A stretch of DNA of 64,000 nt, from assembly GCA_902619595.1 (NCBI GenBank), contig CACNFE010000002.1, forward strand, positions 1 through 64,000, read 5' to 3'. The translations under genes were made by a program, and so were the position numbers. The DNA comes from an uncultured Pelagibacteraceae bacterium (GTDB taxonomy: Bacteria; Pseudomonadota; Alphaproteobacteria; Pelagibacterales; Pelagibacteraceae). Numbering within the stretch: position 1 is the first letter of the stretch; every line of letters begins with the position of its first letter. The notes beneath the pieces were generated by a model. It was not told where the DNA came from. It made no database searches and saw only the letters and a list, made by a program, of their open reading frames with translations. Shown one piece after another: positions 1-8,595 of the stretch.

Positions 1-404
1 CCAATTTTATTTAATATATTATGTGATCTTGTATAGTCACTATAATTAAATCTAGACCCTAAAATTACATCAGCATTAAATTCTCTAAAAACTTTTATAA
101 ATTTTTTAAATTCAATTGGATCATACTCAAGGTCAGCATCTTGAAAAATTATATATTCTCCTGTTGATATCTTTAATCCTTGTTTTACTGAAAATCCTTT
201 TCCTGAATTTCTTGAATTATTTATTAAAGAATTATAAAGTGTATTATTCTCTTCAAGTAATTTTTTTGTACCATCAGTTGAGCCATCATTAATTACTATA
301 ATCTCATAATCTATATCATCTACTTTAGTTTTTTTAATTCTTTGAAGAACATCAATAATAGTTTTTTCCTCATTATAAACAGGGATTAAAATTGAAAGTT
401 TCAT
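1..404 (-). CDS. Family 2 glycosyltransferase, N-terminal part (cut by window edge)
   Basis: About 134 codons are visible from an ATG at 404-402 and the frame stays open to the window edge. The N-terminus MKLSILIPVYNEEKT is the first beta strand of a GT-A fold. VINDGSTDGT supplies the nucleotide-sugar aspartate, and a later QDADLEYDP segment is the DXD-like metal site. GSRF follows, as in polyprenyl-phosphate mannose or glucose synthases (DPM1/GtrB type). The likely role is transfer of a sugar from a nucleotide donor to a polyprenyl phosphate at the inner membrane face for surface polysaccharide. The C-terminal half, which would show any membrane anchor, lies outside the window. Confidence 0.85.
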   Translation of the reverse strand, partial: MKLSILIPVYNEEKTIIDVLQRIKKTKVDDIDYEIIVINDGSTDGTKKLLEENNTLYNSLINNSRNSGKGFSVKQGLKISTGEYIIFQDADLEYDPIEFKKFIKVFREFNADVILGSRFNYSDYTRSHNILNKI

Positions 405-575
405 TATAATTAATTCAAATTAGATCTAAATAACCATAATTCAAGACAAATCCTTAGCTTTAAAAGCAAGATATTAGGGGTTTCATGCTTAATAAAATTT
501 AAAATTTTATTGAAAAACTCCAATAATCATAATTAAATTATATTTTTATAAAATGTTAACAAATAAAGGAAAACT

Positions 576-1769
576 ATGAAAAAATTAATTATAGCTGTAT
601 GCATGTTTTTTACTAGCATTGCATCAAACGTATATGCGGATGGTCACGGCAATATTAAAATGGGTATAATTTTAGGTTTTACTGGACCTATTGAGTCACT
701 TACTCCGGCAATGGCTGCATCTGCTGAATTAGCATTTAATGAAGCATCAGACTCTGGTTCTTTATTAGGTGGAAAGAAAATTAAAGTTGAAAGAGCTGAC
801 TCTACTTGTGTAGACTCTGCAGCTGCAACTTCTGCTGCGGAAGGATTGATTTCAAATGGTGTTGTGGCAATCATGGGTGCAGACTGTTCTGGTGTTACTG
901 GAGCAATTGCATCTAATGTTGCAGTTCCAAATGGGGTAGTTATGATTTCTCCATCTGCAACATCGCCAGGACTTACAACTTTAGAAGATAAAGGATATTT
1001 TTTTAGAACTGCTCCATCTGACGCAAGAGGTGGACAGATTTTAGCAGATATTACTAAAGATAGAGGTGTGAAAAGTGTTGCTATAACTTATACAAATAAT
1101 GACTACGGAAAAGGTTTAGCAGATGTTTATAAAGCCGCTGTAGAGGCTCATGGTATTAAAGTTACAACAACTGCAGCTCATGAAGATGGAAAAGCAGATT
1201 ATGCAGCTGAAGTAGCAACTTTAGCTTCTGCTGGCGGTGATGCTGTTGCTGTAATTGGTTACTTAGACCAAGGTGGTAAAGGTATTATTCAAGGATCTCT
1301 AGACTCTGGAGCTTTTGATACTTTTATTTTATCTGATGGTATGATTGGTGACTCTTTAACAGATAATTTTGGTAAAGCTTTAAATAAATCATTTGGTTCA
1401 ATACCAGGATCTACTGGAAAAGGAGCAGGAGTCTTTGCAAAAGTTGCTAAAGCTGGTGGAATTGACTCTTCTGGACCTTACACAGGAGAATCTTATGATG
1501 CTGCTGCTTTAATAACATTAGCTATGCAAGCGGGTGGTAAAGCAGATAGAGCAACTATTCAAAAAAATGTAATGTCAGTGGCAAACGCACCGGGGACTAA
1601 AATTTATCCAGGTCAACTTAAAAAAGCTTTAGATCTTCTATCTAAAGGTAAAGCTGTAAACTACGAAGGAGCGACTGGAGTAGAATTTACTGATGTTGGA
1701 GAAGCTTTTGGATCTTTCCTTGAAAAAGAAATAAAAGGTGGAAAATTCAAAACTAAAAAACAAAGATAG
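576..1769 (+). CDS. livK: Branched-chain amino acid-type ABC transporter substrate-binding protein
   Basis: This is a 397-residue periplasmic binding protein of the Leu/Ile/Val class (Peripla_BP_6). Residues 1-21 form a signal peptide ending NVYA before DGHG. The mature part opens IKMGIILGFTGPIE, the usual first strand and ligand loop, and continues with a GADCSGVTGAIA ligand-site loop and two Rossmann-like lobes. AAGGAAA lies just upstream of the ATG. The cognate permeases and ATPases (livH, livM, livG, livF) are encoded on the opposite strand beyond an MFS gene, so the binding protein has its own promoter. A strong hairpin terminator follows. The true ligand could be branched-chain amino acids, another amino acid, or an amide such as urea; the sequence does not decide. 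Confidence 0.93.
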   Translation: MKKLIIAVCMFFTSIASNVYADGHGNIKMGIILGFTGPIESLTPAMAASAELAFNEASDSGSLLGGKKIKVERADSTCVDSAAATSAAEGLISNGVVAIMGADCSGVTGAIASNVAVPNGVVMISPSATSPGLTTLEDKGYFFRTAPSDARGGQILADITKDRGVKSVAITYTNNDYGKGLADVYKAAVEAHGIKVTTTAAHEDGKADYAAEVATLASAGGDAVAVIGYLDQGGKGIIQGSLDSGAFDTFILSDGMIGDSLTDNFGKALNKSFGSIPGSTGKGAGVFAKVAKAGGIDSSGPYTGESYDAAALITLAMQAGGKADRATIQKNVMSVANAPGTKIYPGQLKKALDLLSKGKAVNYEGATGVEFTDVGEAFGSFLEKEIKGGKFKTKKQR

Positions 1770-1780
1770 TTTTATATTTA

Positions 1781-1812
1781 AAAACCCTAGCGTCACTTAA
1801 CGCTAGGGTTTT
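1781..1812. terminator. Bidirectional intrinsic terminator between livK and the MFS gene
   Basis: A perfect 12-bp stem, AAAACCCTAGCG at 1781-1792 and CGCTAGGGTTTT at 1801-1812, encloses an 8-nt loop and is flanked by A and T runs, so it can stop transcripts from both sides. The right arm and loop also encode the last residues (NPSVK and stop) of the leftward MFS gene, so part of the terminator is coding sequence. Confidence 0.9.
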
Positions 1813-2971
1813 TTTTTAAGTAAATTTCAGCTCTTATTGTTGCTAATACAATTAAAAGCATAAAAGGAATACAAATTAAATTCATTATTTTCCAACTTGT
1901 AAGTGTAATAAAAATCCCTGCCGATAAACTACCTATTGCATGTATTGAATAAACTACAAAATCATTTAGACCTTGTGCCTTGAATTTTTCCTCTTCTTTA
2001 TAAGTCAAAACAAGTAAACTTGTTCCTGAGATAAACAAAAAGTTCCAACCTAATCCTAAAAATATTAAAGCAACCATATAATTTAAAAAAGTTTGGTCAA
2101 AAGAACTCACAATTAATGTAATACTATAAAGAAATATACCTGCATAAATAATATTACTATTACCAAATTTTTTAATTAAAAAACCTGTCATAAGAGATGG
2201 TAAAAACATTGATGCAACATGAAACTGAATAACAATACTTGTTTTGCTCAAGCTCATATTTTCCATTACATGCATGCTGATCGGAGTTGCAGTCATAAGA
2301 AATGTCATAATTGCATATCCAAACGCTGATGCACATACAGCTTGAAAAAATCTTGGCTGTGAAATTAATTCAATATAACTTCTTCCTTTATATTGTAAAT
2401 TAATTTCTAATTTTGAATTATCTTTATAAAATAAAAAAAGAATTGATGGAATAAAAGTTAATAGAGCGAGAGCAAGATATGATCCAACATATAAGTTTTC
2501 ACTAATCAAATCTTTTGAAAAATTTGCTAGACTTGGTCCTAAAAATGCAGAAATGATCCCGCCAAATAATATTATTGATATTGCTTTTGGTGCAATCTCT
2601 TTATTTACACTTTCAGCTGCTGCAAAACGGTACTGATGTGTAAATGCCATTCCAATACCTATGAATACATTTGCAAAACAAAATAAAATAAAGTTTTGGC
2701 TGTATATAGAATAGGCTGCTAAAATAGAAAATAATGAATTGCCAATTGATGCTAATATAAATCCATATTTTCTACCAATCAAACTCATTACCCTTGTAGC
2801 AATAATTGCTCCTATGGCTATGCCCACTACAGAAATTGACATTGGTAAAGTTGCTAATGATTTAATTGGACTTATTTGAGAGCCAATTATTCCACTTAAG
2901 AAAACAGTAACTGGTGCTGCCGTAAAACTAAAAATTTGACTAAGAGTTAATAAAAAAAGGTTTTTATTCAT
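1793..2971 (-). CDS. Major facilitator superfamily transporter
   Basis: The protein has 392 residues and about 12 hydrophobic segments throughout, the size and pattern of a single-unit MFS carrier of the inner membrane. A conserved loop between TM2 and TM3 reads RVMSLIGRKYGF, close to the MFS motif A (G-x-x-x-D-R-x-G-R-R/K). It follows livM and a 22-codon ORF in the same direction. Its ATG overlaps the stop of that small ORF (TAATG), so it is probably cotranscribed with the liv permease genes. The substrate is unknown; the neighbourhood suggests an amino acid or other small organic solute. Its stop codon lies inside the terminator hairpin shared with livK. Confidence 0.85.
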   Translation of the reverse strand: MNKNLFLLTLSQIFSFTAAPVTVFLSGIIGSQISPIKSLATLPMSISVVGIAIGAIIATRVMSLIGRKYGFILASIGNSLFSILAAYSIYSQNFILFCFANVFIGIGMAFTHQYRFAAAESVNKEIAPKAISIILFGGIISAFLGPSLANFSKDLISENLYVGSYLALALLTFIPSILFLFYKDNSKLEINLQYKGRSYIELISQPRFFQAVCASAFGYAIMTFLMTATPISMHVMENMSLSKTSIVIQFHVASMFLPSLMTGFLIKKFGNSNIIYAGIFLYSITLIVSSFDQTFLNYMVALIFLGLGWNFLFISGTSLLVLTYKEEEKFKAQGLNDFVVYSIHAIGSLSAGIFITLTSWKIMNLICIPFMLLIVLATIRAEIYLKKNPSVK

Positions 2972-3039
2972 TAGAAGATGTATTTATCACTTAAATACAT
3001 CGCAAATGCTAAAGCCATTCCAAGTAATATATATTTCAT
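2971..3039 (-). CDS. Very small membrane-type ORF coupled between livM and the MFS gene
   Basis: This is a 22-codon ORF encoding one hydrophobic helix (starts MKYILLGMALAFAMYLSDKY, ends IF). Its ATG overlaps the livM stop as ATGA and its TAA overlaps the MFS start as TAATG, so it exactly fills the gap with translational coupling at both ends. That geometry is hard to explain if the frame is not translated. It may be a small transporter subunit, or a leader whose translation only serves to reinitiate ribosomes on the MFS gene. No homologue is recognised. Confidence 0.5.
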   Translation of the reverse strand: MKYILLGMALAFAMYLSDKYIF

Positions 3040-4412
3040 ATTTTTTTGACGTTTATTTTTTCTGGAATTAATCCCTTTGGACGATATCTCATTATTACTA
3101 ATAGTCCAACTCCAATCATTAAAAATCTAAAATAAGGTGCGCTCTCAATAAGATGAAACTTTAATGCATTAGTTTCATCTAAATGTGTAGTAAAAAAATT
3201 AATTAAATATAAAGCTATTGGTCCTGCTTCTACCCATAAAAACCACACAACAAATCCACCTAAAATTGCTCCAAAATTATTACCAGTACCACCAACAATT
3301 ACCATTACCCAAATAACAAAAGTATATCTCATTGGTCTATAGCTTCCAGGGGTAAACAAGCCATCATTAGTCACCATCATTGCGCCCGCCAAACCAACAA
3401 TTGCTGATCCTAGAATAAAAATAAGCAAATGCTCCTTAACTACATTTTTGCCCATTGCTCCTGCAGCTTCTTCATTATCTCTAATTGCTCTCATTTTTCT
3501 TCCCCATGGTGAATAAAGAGCTTTTTGAGTAAGGATTAATAGAATTATAACAACTGTTAAAAATAAACCAGTCATACAGAGTTTTACATACACGGATGAT
3601 GCATCAATGACTAATTGGTTTAACACATCTTTTTTATCAGAAACCGAACTTAATAAATTTAATTTTCCTTGATGCAGTTTTTCAACTAAATTTATAAACC
3701 AGGGAGAGGTTTGTAAATCTATCTCGTAGGGAACTGGTCTTTTCAATCCAATCACATTTTTAACTCCCCTTGCTAACCAATCTTCATGTTTAATAATTGA
3801 TACAACTATCTCAGCAATTAGTAATGTTGCTATAGCAAGATAATCAGCTCTTAACCCTAAGGCTATTTTACCAACAATAAATGCTAATCCAGCTGCAAAG
3901 ATTGCTCCAATAATCCAAGAAAATAATACTGGCATTCCAAGTCCACCAAGAAAACCGGTTTTTGCAGGATTAACTGCTTCAATTGCTTCAATACCTGGGA
4001 ATGCAACAAACCTAATTAAAATTACCCCAAATATAATCGAAAATGTAATAAAGTAATTTTTATATTTGTGATTTTTATATTTTTTTAAAAAAAATCTTAC
4101 TATTAAAACCAAACTAATTATCAAAATTAAACTACCTATAATATTTAATCCTCCTGCACTCCAAGCTTCGGGAACAGGCGCAACTGAAACTAAAACTACA
4201 GCTAACCCTCCAAGAGCTGTATAACCCATAATGCCAAAGTTTATTAAACCTGCGTATCCCCATTGAATATTCGCTCCCATAGTCATCACTGCAGAAATTA
4301 AACAGTAATTTAGAATCGATAAAGCAATCGACCATGATTGGAATATTCCAACCATGATTATTAAAAATAACATAATCGAATAAGCAGCTATAATATTAAA
4401 ATAATTTCTCAT
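3036..4412 (-). CDS. livM: Branched-chain amino acid-type ABC transporter permease LivM
   Basis: This 458-residue inner-membrane permease belongs to the BPD_transp_2 family, with 10 or more hydrophobic segments. The segment WGRKMRAIRDNEEAAGAMGKNV near residue 305 is the cytoplasmic coupling loop that contacts the ATPases LivG and LivF. The early GYAGLINFG motif is characteristic of LivM. At 458 residues it is longer than most LivM proteins; a loop at about residues 205-275 (HEDWLARGVKNVIGLKRPVP onward) accounts for most of the extra length. Its ATG overlaps the livH stop (ATGA) and its stop overlaps the small ORF downstream. It works as a heterodimer with LivH. Confidence 0.93.
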   Translation of the reverse strand: MRNYFNIIAAYSIMLFLIIMVGIFQSWSIALSILNYCLISAVMTMGANIQWGYAGLINFGIMGYTALGGLAVVLVSVAPVPEAWSAGGLNIIGSLILIISLVLIVRFFLKKYKNHKYKNYFITFSIIFGVILIRFVAFPGIEAIEAVNPAKTGFLGGLGMPVLFSWIIGAIFAAGLAFIVGKIALGLRADYLAIATLLIAEIVVSIIKHEDWLARGVKNVIGLKRPVPYEIDLQTSPWFINLVEKLHQGKLNLLSSVSDKKDVLNQLVIDASSVYVKLCMTGLFLTVVIILLILTQKALYSPWGRKMRAIRDNEEAAGAMGKNVVKEHLLIFILGSAIVGLAGAMMVTNDGLFTPGSYRPMRYTFVIWVMVIVGGTGNNFGAILGGFVVWFLWVEAGPIALYLINFFTTHLDETNALKFHLIESAPYFRFLMIGVGLLVIMRYRPKGLIPEKINVKKI

Positions 4413-5419
4413 ATTTTTTTTCCCTCAAAAATACCTGAAGGTCTAAACAACAAGACTATGACTAGTATTGAAAAAGAAACAGCAAATTTATAATCTGTTG
4501 ACAATAATTGTACTAAAGAATCTGGCTCTAAAAACTCGGGCAACAAATAAATAAAAAACTTTTTATAAGCATAGGTAACCAAAATCTCAGCAAATGCGAT
4601 TACATAACCACCTAAAAATGCACCGTAGGGATTTCCAATTCCTCCTACAATTGCTGCAGCAAAAATTGGGAGCATATTATTAAAATAAACAAATGGTTTA
4701 TAACTTTTATCTAAGCCGTATAAAACTCCTCCAACTGTCGCCAGAAATCCAGCTATAATCCATGTGATCATAACAACTTTTTTAGGGTCTATACCAGATA
4801 GTAAAGCTAAGTCTTCATTATCAGAGTATGCTCTCATACTTGTGCCAGTTTTAGTTTTATTTAAAAACCAAAATAATGTTGAAACTAAAATAATTGTAAC
4901 CACAAGTGTTATTGCCTGTGTAGATTTGATAGTAAGTCCCTCGCTTAGTCCTGTCATTTCTTTAAACTCTGACGCTTTAAGTATAAATTTTTCACCATCC
5001 ATAAATCTTCTATCAAATGGTCCTATAATTATTCTTATAATTGCCTGAGTAACAAACATTACACCAACACTAACCATAGCTAACTGAACGGGTGCACTTT
5101 TACTTATTCTGTAATATTTAAAAACAAATTTATCAATAAATAACATGTATAAAATCATAGCAAGGATCGCTAAAGGCAGTGTCAATAATGCTGTAGGTAA
5201 AAATCCTAATCCAACTCCAACTGATTGAAAATAATATGTAAGTAAAACAGCGAACATTGTCCCAAAAGACATCATGTCTCCAGTTGCAAAATTAGCAAAT
5301 CGAAGTACTCCATAAATTAATGTCACAAAAATTGCACCTAGTGCTAATTGAGATCCATAAGTAATTGCTGGTATTACAGTGTAATTTAATAATAAAATTA
5401 CTGCATTTAATAATTCCAA
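4409..5419 (-). CDS. livH: Branched-chain amino acid-type ABC transporter permease LivH
   Basis: This hydrophobic permease (about 336 residues from the start preferred here) belongs to the BPD_transp_2 family and pairs with LivM. GAIFVTLIYGVLRFANFATGD is the signature LivH N-terminal segment, and TGTSMRAYSDNEDLALLSGI is the coupling loop to the ATPases. No in-frame ATG is suitable. A TTG at 5419 is preceded at five bases by GGAGGAT, a strong Shine-Dalgarno formed by the last codons (Gly-Gly-stop) of livF. An alternative TTG at 5431 would lie on top of that site, so 5419 is preferred. The stop overlaps the start of livM. Confidence 0.9.
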   Translation of the reverse strand: MELLNAVILLLNYTVIPAITYGSQLALGAIFVTLIYGVLRFANFATGDMMSFGTMFAVLLTYYFQSVGVGLGFLPTALLTLPLAILAMILYMLFIDKFVFKYYRISKSAPVQLAMVSVGVMFVTQAIIRIIIGPFDRRFMDGEKFILKASEFKEMTGLSEGLTIKSTQAITLVVTIILVSTLFWFLNKTKTGTSMRAYSDNEDLALLSGIDPKKVVMITWIIAGFLATVGGVLYGLDKSYKPFVYFNNMLPIFAAAIVGGIGNPYGAFLGGYVIAFAEILVTYAYKKFFIYLLPEFLEPDSLVQLLSTDYKFAVSFSILVIVLLFRPSGIFEGKKI

Positions 5420-5420
5420 A

Positions 5421-6128
5421 TTATCCTCCAAGAAAAGATCTTCTTACTTCTGGATCTTCCAATAGTTCACTTCCAGAACCTTCAAATTTATTTTGTCCAG
5501 TAACTAGAACATAGCCTCGATCAGATATGCTTAGTGCTTGTTTGGCATTTTGTTCGACCATAATTATTCCCACATTGGTCTCTTTTACTTTCAATATATG
5601 TTGAAATAATTCATCCATTACTATCGGTGAGACACCTGCAGTTGGCTCATCTAACATTAATACTGATGGCTTTATCATTAAAGCTCTGCCCAAGGCTACC
5701 TGTTGTCTTTGCCCACCAGACAACTGTCCTACAACTTGAGAACTTTTTTCTCTAAGTATTGGAAAAAGATCATAAATTTCTTCAATAACATCATTAATAT
5801 TATCTTCTCTTAAAAATGCTCCGACTTCTAAATTTTCTCTCACTGTCAGTTCAGAAAAAACATTTTTTGTTTGTGGCACAAACGAAATACCAGATTTAAC
5901 CCTTTCTTGTGGAGAAAGTTTTGAAATATCTGTTCCATTTATTTTAATATTTCCAGATTTTAAATTAAGCAAACCAAGCATTGCTTTCATTGCTGTAGAT
6001 TTGCCTGCACCATTTGGTCCTAATATTGCAACTATTTCTCCTTTATTAACTTTAATTGTACATGATGAAATAATATCTGGTCCATTACCGTAACCAGCTG
6101 TCATTTGATTTCCCTCAAAAAAATACAT
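5421..6128 (-). CDS. livF: ABC transporter ATP-binding protein LivF
   Basis: The 235-residue cytoplasmic ATPase has Walker A GPNGAGKST at residues 37-45, Q-loop VPQT, signature LSGGQRQQVALGR, Walker B VLMLDEPTAG and the switch histidine replaced in the usual LivF context by MVEQNAK. The ATG at 6128 shares bases with the livG stop (TAATG). The final GGA GGA TAA doubles as the ribosome binding site of livH. With LivG it powers uptake through LivHM. The length is normal for the family. Confidence 0.95.
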   Translation of the reverse strand: MYFFEGNQMTAGYGNGPDIISSCTIKVNKGEIVAILGPNGAGKSTAMKAMLGLLNLKSGNIKINGTDISKLSPQERVKSGISFVPQTKNVFSELTVRENLEVGAFLREDNINDVIEEIYDLFPILREKSSQVVGQLSGGQRQQVALGRALMIKPSVLMLDEPTAGVSPIVMDELFQHILKVKETNVGIIMVEQNAKQALSISDRGYVLVTGQNKFEGSGSELLEDPEVRRSFLGG

Positions 6129-6922
6129 TATTGGACATCCATAGTTTTTTGATTGCTTCTTCCTAAATAACTATCAATTACTTTGTCATTTTTCTTTACC
6201 TCATCAGAAGTGCCTTCAAATAGCACTGATCCCTCAGACATAACTATAACTGGATCACACATTCTACTAATGAAATCGATATCATGCTCTATCATGCAAA
6301 AAGTGTAACCTTTTTCTTTGTTAAGTCTTAGGATGGCGGTTCCTAAATCTTTTAGTAATGTACGATTAACTCCAGCCCCTACCTCATCTAGTAATACAAG
6401 TTTTGCATTAACCATCATTGTTCTTCCAAGCTCAAGAAGTTTTTTTTGACCTCCAGATAGATTTCCTGCAAGTTCATTTGATAGGTGTTTTAAATTTAAA
6501 AATTCTATTACCTCTAAAGCCTTTTCTTTTAATTGATCCTCCTCTCTCTCAACAAGCTTTGGATTAATAAGTGCTGTAATTAAATTTTCTCCAGATTGAT
6601 TGCTAGGTACCATCATTAAATTCTCTAATACAGTTAAATTTGAGAATTCGTGAGCAATTTGAAAAGTTCTCAAAAGTCCTTTTGAAAAAAGTTGATAAGA
6701 TGGCATATTGGTAATATTTTCATTATTGAATATTACACTTCCTTTGGAAGATTTTAAATTTCCTGCAATTAAATTAAATAGTGTTGTTTTTCCAGACCCG
6801 TTAGGTCCAATAATACCTGTAATAGACCTTTTTTTAATTTTAAGAGAACAATTATTTACAGCAGCTAAACCACCAAAATACTTTGAGACATTTTCAACAT
6901 GTAAAATTTCTGTTTCACTCAT
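6128..6922 (-). CDS. livG: ABC transporter ATP-binding protein LivG
   Basis: This 264-residue ATPase has Walker A GPNGSGKTT at residues 39-47, signature LSGGQKKLLELGRTMM, Walker B VLLDEVGAG and the switch MIEHDIDFI. The aromatic QIAHEFSNLTVLENLM segment is the LivG-type region after the Q-loop. It is the first gene of the tight run livG-livF-livH-livM. The ProC-like gene ends four bases upstream, so the transporter may be cotranscribed with it. Confidence 0.95.
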   Translation of the reverse strand: MSETEILHVENVSKYFGGLAAVNNCSLKIKKRSITGIIGPNGSGKTTLFNLIAGNLKSSKGSVIFNNENITNMPSYQLFSKGLLRTFQIAHEFSNLTVLENLMMVPSNQSGENLITALINPKLVEREEDQLKEKALEVIEFLNLKHLSNELAGNLSGGQKKLLELGRTMMVNAKLVLLDEVGAGVNRTLLKDLGTAILRLNKEKGYTFCMIEHDIDFISRMCDPVIVMSEGSVLFEGTSDEVKKNDKVIDSYLGRSNQKTMDVQ

Positions 6923-6925
6923 TCT

Positions 6926-7696
6926 CTATTTTGTTTTTTTTAATCTTTTTAAAATAATCCCAGTCGTTTTATTTAATGAATTGTAAAAACCAAGTTTTTT
7001 CAATTCTTTGAGAGATTGTTCATTTAATCCTTTCGGTGTTTGCGATTCCTTCACCAATTTTTTTAAATCGTTAGATTTTTCATTAGCACCTTCTGCCAGC
7101 GCAAGAAACAAAGAAGTTATATATTTTTGAGAATTGTATTTTTTAACACCTTTTTGAACTAACCATGATGATAGACACTGTAAAATTTCATAAAATGGAG
7201 CCATCATAGATGATGTAGCCCAAAAATTTAAAGATAAATTCTCACGATTTATCTCAATTGTATTTCCTAATTTGTTAAAAAATTCTTTAACTTTTCTATT
7301 TGGTGGAAAAATCGGCACTGGTCCTTTTTTGAGTGATATAGGTGGCAAAGGTATTGCTCTAACAATTTTAGCTTTTACTCTAATTAATTTTTTCAGATCT
7401 TTCATTTTTATTGTAGAGATAAAACTTATTATCAAATGTTTTTTTTTAAAAATTAATTTTTTTATGATTTCATTTCCGACTTTTGGTGTCAAAGCTAAAA
7501 AAATCCAATCGCTGGAATCTAAAATTTTTTGATTATTATCATAAATTATTATTTTTTTACTTTTTTTGCTTAATAACTTCGAGATCTTGGGACTACGTTT
7601 AGAAATGAAAATTTTTGAGTATTTTATTTTAGATTTTAAAATTCCCAATATAACTGCTTTTGAAATTTGACCAGTTCCTATAAATCCAAGTCTCAT
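6926..7696 (-). CDS. Pyrroline-5-carboxylate reductase-like NAD(P)-dependent oxidoreductase
   Basis: The protein opens with a Rossmann fold, MRLGFIGTGQISKAV, so the ATG at 7696 is chosen; a GTG at 7732 in frame would place 12 residues before the dinucleotide loop and sit next to a terminator. The middle RAIPLPPISLKKGPV corresponds to the P5CR active region (RxMPNTP in classical ProC), here altered. The C-terminal helical dimerisation domain includes SSMMAPFYEILQ and a TPKGLNEQSL stretch that matches the TPGGTNE motif of ProC. At about 257 residues it is near family size. The substrate may be P5C or another imino acid, since the proline-binding residues are not standard. Confidence 0.8.
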   Translation of the reverse strand: MRLGFIGTGQISKAVILGILKSKIKYSKIFISKRSPKISKLLSKKSKKIIIYDNNQKILDSSDWIFLALTPKVGNEIIKKLIFKKKHLIISFISTIKMKDLKKLIRVKAKIVRAIPLPPISLKKGPVPIFPPNRKVKEFFNKLGNTIEINRENLSLNFWATSSMMAPFYEILQCLSSWLVQKGVKKYNSQKYITSLFLALAEGANEKSNDLKKLVKESQTPKGLNEQSLKELKKLGFYNSLNKTTGIILKRLKKTK

Positions 7697-7737
7697 GAGA
7701 ATATATCTATAAGAGTTACCAAAATAAATCACCCAAA

Positions 7738-7765
7738 AAAAAAGCCCTCATAAGAGGGCTTTTTT
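7738..7765. terminator. Intrinsic terminator downstream of the outer-membrane protein gene
   Basis: AAAAAAGCCCTC at 7738-7749 pairs perfectly with GAGGGCTTTTTT at 7754-7765 around a four-base loop. On the minus strand this gives a GC-rich stem followed by a T run, directly after the stop of the 7787-8440 gene. It separates that gene from the proC-liv operon. Confidence 0.88.
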
Positions 7766-7786
7766 AGATTTTATTTTAAAAATAAA

Positions 7787-8440
7787 TTAGAATGATCTTC
7801 CAAATGATACTGTTAAGTTAGTACTGTCAATATCAGCTGTTACTTTAGTAGCATTAGAAGTTGTTGCAGAAACTGGATCGTAGTCATTATCAGATAAAAC
7901 TACTCTCATAAAACCTTCTCCCATATCTCTTTCAATTCCAATACCTAGTTTAGTACCTTGAATGATCACATCACCAGTTCTATTTGTTGATGAAACTGAT
8001 TTAAGGTCGTATTCACCTTCCGCATACATCATTCCAGCAAGTGCAAAAACATGATTACCAGCTACATCACCTCCAAGAGTTGCGTATGCAGTAATATGGT
8101 TGCTCGCATCAAGAGTACCACTGTTAGTACCAGATGTTCCATCTGATGATTGAGTTGTTGATCTACTTTCTAACTCAGCACTCATAGGAATATAATCTAC
8201 TCCAAATGAAGCTTTTGCGCCATTTGGTAAATCAGTAGCAAACTCCAGGAATAATGAAGGTATAATCACATCATTGCTAATATCTTTTGTAGTATCGATT
8301 GACCCGTTACTGTCAATGTCGTCCGTTACAGTAGTATCCAACATCGCCATAGATGCAGAAAAACCAATCTTTCTCTCAAAAGCGTTGGCTGAAAAACAAA
8401 ACAGTGACAAACCAAGGATCGCAATTAATATTTTTTTCAT
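7787..8440 (-). CDS. Small outer-membrane beta-barrel protein, function unknown
   Basis: The protein has 217 residues with a signal peptide (residues 1-20, ending FSANA). The mature chain alternates polar and hydrophobic residues with many Gly, Thr and Ser, and it ends in LTVSFGRSF, a C-terminal phenylalanine of the kind recognised by the BAM machinery. It is probably an 8-10 stranded barrel. The segment DTTVTDDIDSNGSIDTTKD is acidic and calcium-loop-like, placed in what would be an extracellular loop. It has its own terminator and stands alone. Specific function cannot be assigned. Confidence 0.65.
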   Translation of the reverse strand: MKKILIAILGLSLFCFSANAFERKIGFSASMAMLDTTVTDDIDSNGSIDTTKDISNDVIIPSLFLEFATDLPNGAKASFGVDYIPMSAELESRSTTQSSDGTSGTNSGTLDASNHITAYATLGGDVAGNHVFALAGMMYAEGEYDLKSVSSTNRTGDVIIQGTKLGIGIERDMGEGFMRVVLSDNDYDPVSATTSNATKVTADIDSTNLTVSFGRSF

Positions 8441-8595
8441 TTTAAACCTTATAAATATTTGTTAATTAACAATGTCTTAGTACCAAATTTAGTTTAAATA
8501 GTACACAGATTTGATGATAAACAGATAGTTGAATTTAAAAAAATCCCTCTAAAAAAAGGTTTTTGTGTTGCATTTTTGTCACTTTTTTAATTTTT

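Noticed and set aside
491-511. AT-only palindrome AATAAAATTT/AAATTTTATT upstream of livK
   Set aside because: Ten-bp A/T palindromes are frequent by chance in such AT-rich DNA, and no GC stem or T run gives it a clear role.
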